Assembly: GCF_910592395.1 (NCBI RefSeq)
Contig: NC_088313.1
Span: 19,546,437 to 19,610,436, forward strand
Direction: 5' to 3'
Length of the DNA: 64,000 nt
DNA from: Lineus longissimus
Taxonomy: Eukaryota; Nemertea; Pilidiophora; Heteronemertea; Lineidae
In this document: piece after piece, positions 61,188-64,000 of the stretch
How the letters are laid out: each line of letters opens with the position of its first letter
Position numbering within the stretch: the first letter of the stretch is position 1
Notes under the pieces: generated by a model
Database searches by the model: none
What the model was told of the DNA's origin: nothing
What the model saw: the letters and a program-made list of their open reading frames with translations, nothing else
Made by a program: the position numbers and the translations under genes

Positions 61188-63795
61188 TTATTTGAAAACC
61201 GCCATCATGGCAACGAAAAGACTTATCAACATCTCGGCTTCTAGCCTCCCAGCGCTGGAGCATTCAGTCTTCGGTTCAACGTAGTATTTGGTTGGGCTCG
61301 CGAACTTGAACAGTTCATTGAGATACTGAAATTGGAAATGTTTAAAGAGTCATTGACCCTGGGGTACAAGTAGTACATTTTCGATTTTTGTCAATCCTCA
61401 CGGAGAAAGTGAGCTTTGAACTTGGACATGTTGGACCATCCATCATCACCTTGGGGCTGAACTTGACCTTGGAACGATAAATGACCTTGGAAGCGACCTA
61501 CCTCGTATCCTGATCTGTAACTGCACCCTGGTGACCTATAGCCAAATGTTTCAACCTTTTGAAACGCGTCACGTGTTTTATCATTCGACCAATCAATGCC
61601 ATTGATGACGTCAGTCACAGTCTTGTTGAGGTATTGAAGTGGTTTTGTGATGAGGCCATCGCTGAAAGAAAATATACATGGAGTCAGATGTCTCAACCGA
61701 TCATGACACATGTAACTATTCATTTTTTTCAAATTTTCGCGAAATCAAGTGGTTGAAAATTTACAATAAACCTTTTATCAGGCAGCCAATGTACGTCCTG
61801 CCTACCTGCTAATTTCCTCTATTCCTGCAAACGACCGTATGCTAATGTCACTGGTCCTATCGATACACGTGGTCAGGTTGACTCGAGGCCAATAGTAAAT
61901 GAAGCCGAAACACATTTCCTGGGTTGCCGGAAAACCACCCTGCAAAATTGAAGGTAAAGGAGTTTGGTGGCAAAATACCTGTAAGGTAAAGTTACTTTCA
62001 ACCAGAGTATGAATGCAGCAATCAATTGATTCCTCATTAAGAAGGTTATGCGATCGCTGGGGAAAACCTACTCAATGATTTAAAACCAACGACATGCCAT
62101 GTATCGTATCAATGAGATGGGAGTCAACATATATAGCCCTTCAGTTGGCCTTCTGAAAAATTAACTACGTCACACTGGTCCCATCGTACACAACGCGACT
62201 AACCAGCTATTTGAAATGGACTCTTCGAGGCCATTGTTCAGGCATTTGGCGTGGGGGTATGAGGTACACTAACAATGCCATAGAGCACCGGAATGACCCT
62301 ACAAAAGGGCTTTGGGCTCCGTCCGAAGGTGTACGTAGGACCAACGTGTACTCGGCCGAGTCAAACAGGCGATGAGAGAAGAAGAGAAGCGATATATTTA
62401 GTATCCAAAAAGGCCATAAAGTTGAGGTGGCTTTCTTGCCTTGCCAGTAGAATTCGATTTGGCAAGGTAGGCCTCTCGCTGGGCCCAGGAATATTCCAGG
62501 GGGTAAATGTCTCCGGTGACAAAATCTTACGTAGGTGACATTTTCTCTCCCAGTTGACTTGTAGGTGCATTCAGTAGCAATCACGTCATTCTGAAAAAGA
62601 CGATTTAAAAAAGATATTACTGAAAACCTTGTAAGGAACAGGACCGATGGTGATGTTTTACTGACAGTGATTTAAAAGCCTGTTCTTAAAATGCGTCTTG
62701 TTAGCCGTGGGCAATCTTTCCCTATCCCTTCGTTGTACCTCTCATTACCTTTTTAATCGCACGTTCCTCAGGCAGCGTCATGATAGTCTGGTAGTCGAAA
62801 TCGTAGTATTTATCCCCGGCGATTGGTGGCTGTTCGATCCCATCTCTGATCTGCCCGACTTTTATGCCAACTCCCAAGAAATGGGTGTGCACCATGGCAG
62901 CGAAGACATTCAGTTGGTTTTCATATGACTCCTCGACTGCCTGTAGGATGAAAAATGCACCCAGTTTAGTAATAAAATCTGGCCCATGTCGATCTATCGT
63001 TTCTTATGTATAATGGATTAAATTGTATAATGGGACCTTGCTTAGAGTCGAAAGATTCAAATTTTTCTATCAACTTATAGCAACTCACGTCGTTGAGGCA
63101 TTTCTCGTAGCAGATACCAAATGATTTGAAGGAATCCGCCTTGGGTGGGATGATGTGGTTCTGGTCAATCATTTTCCCGAATGTGAGGACATCTGCATCA
63201 TGTTTTCGGAGGATGGGCGTGTAGTGGATGCGGATACCGGAATCATCAACCTGGCCTGTAGGGGAGAGTGGGAAGGGAAGATATAATTTTTAATTGAGAA
63301 TCCTTAAACCCCTTCCGTACTCACTCACTCACTCACTCAGACCCTCCGCTCCTCTGAGAGCAGGCCACCAACAACTTTCGTCTACCGTCGTCCGTCTTTA
63401 TATCGTGTGGGAATAGTTTTCTGGTAACAGTAGATCACAATAGGCCCGCCTGATCTTTTGTGGCTGGTGAAATTGAGGGGTGTAAGGAGTGCATTGCACC
63501 CCTCTGAAATTTGTTTGAGAAAAGATCGGGTGGGTCTATCATTGTTGCCGGAAATCGATTCCTCATGCAATAGGGTTGTACGATTGGGCACCGTGGATAT
63601 GCCGAGTATCTCATGGTAATGCATCCGCACCAACATTGAATAGTGACAAATGTTATAAGAAGCTTTGACAAGACGAAGAGCAGTTCACTGACCTGAAATC
63701 CTTTCTTCGTTATTGTAATGTGTCTCCATGATCAAGAAGTCCGGATCGAACTCGGTTCCCATTGAGAAGCCGACATGCTCTGGGAACGAGAATGG
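61188..63795 (-). CDS. DBH/MOXD-type copper type II monooxygenase, 3' part (5' end outside window)
   Basis: Seven exons: 63693-63795, 63089-63255, 62749-62940, 62531-62590, 61806-61939, 61502-61661 and 61188-61325 (TAA). Phases agree throughout, giving about 317 residues of the C-terminal half. The family hydroxylates substrates with two copper sites, ascorbate and oxygen, in secretory vesicles or the ER. Ligand positions are visible. LIMETHYNN supplies the last His of the CuH site. MVHTHFLG is the HxH pair of the CuM site. GFPATQEMCFGF has the CuM methionine. Family cysteines are kept (GICYEKC, ECTYKS, EMCF, CIDR). The protein ends in a hydrophobic stretch (LISLFVAMMAVFK) that could be a membrane or GPI-type tail. 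Dopamine beta-hydroxylase versus MOXD1 versus an invertebrate-specific paralogue cannot be decided without the N-terminal part. Confidence 0.92.
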
Positions 63796-64000
63796 CTAGG
63801 ATGGAAGGTGCAAATATTCCAGTCAAGACTGTGTCCCGTTGTTGTCCGTAAAACAACTTCAGTATTCACAGTAGCCCAAAGAAAATGTTCCATCCTTTTC
63901 TCCGACTTGTCAACAGTTTAAAACTTGAAAGCGCTGATGATGATATATTTCTCATTATGTCACATTCCCAACTTCAGATATTGTTTTGTCAAATATAGAT

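Noticed and set aside
1-64000. CRISPR arrays, bacterial operons or phage genes
   Set aside because: No direct-repeat/spacer structure; spliced animal genes throughout.

Overview
The window is nuclear DNA from an animal, most likely a marine invertebrate bilaterian. The evidence is short GT-AG introns with intact reading frames, a cilia gene (CFAP58), a dopamine-beta-hydroxylase-type copper monooxygenase, tandem extracellular von Willebrand A (vWA) domains, and many small foldback repeats. A double alpha-crystallin small heat-shock protein and frequent ACATGTACA/AGGCCT-type words fit a lophotrochozoan, but the phylum cannot be fixed from the sequence alone. All exon coordinates were read by eye from splice signals and reading phase, so a few may be off by one or two bases.

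Layout. At 1-1998 (+) lies the 3' end of an unrecognised acidic coiled-coil gene. At 3986-24022 (-) lies the main feature of the window: 32 exons that splice in frame into about 2,856 residues. They encode eight vWA domains and four copies of a paired, six-cysteine module (domains A and B) that I do not recognise. A signal-peptide-like exon at 32254-32313 (-) may be its 5' end. The stretch from 24 to 35 kb is mostly non-coding, with palindromes, a tRNA-like repeat and a 111-bp tandem duplication. At 35769-36887 (-) and 37195-38616 (+) a head-to-head pair encodes small Trp/Tyr/Pro-rich proteins that look like axonemal proteins. At 39.1-40.5 kb there are a foldback repeat, a degenerate minisatellite and a reverse-transcriptase fragment inserted in it. 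At 41417-47075 (-) is CFAP58, complete in 13 exons. From 48.7 to 57.4 kb come four single-exon genes: a GT32-type DXD glycosyltransferase (+), a double-ACD sHSP (-) with a TATA/HSE promoter, an eight-TM protein (+), and an unrecognised basic protein (-). At 61188-63795 (-) are the last seven exons of a DBH/MOXD-type monooxygenase whose 5' end lies outside the window.

How the genes relate. The vWA gene looks like a secreted matrix or adhesive protein that grew by shuffling symmetric phase-1 exons and by a recent roughly 3-kb internal duplication. Its three A/B-embedded vWA domains have lost the metal site while the five outer ones keep it. CFAP58 and the divergent small-protein pair form a probable ciliary neighbourhood. 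The remaining genes have no evident functional link.
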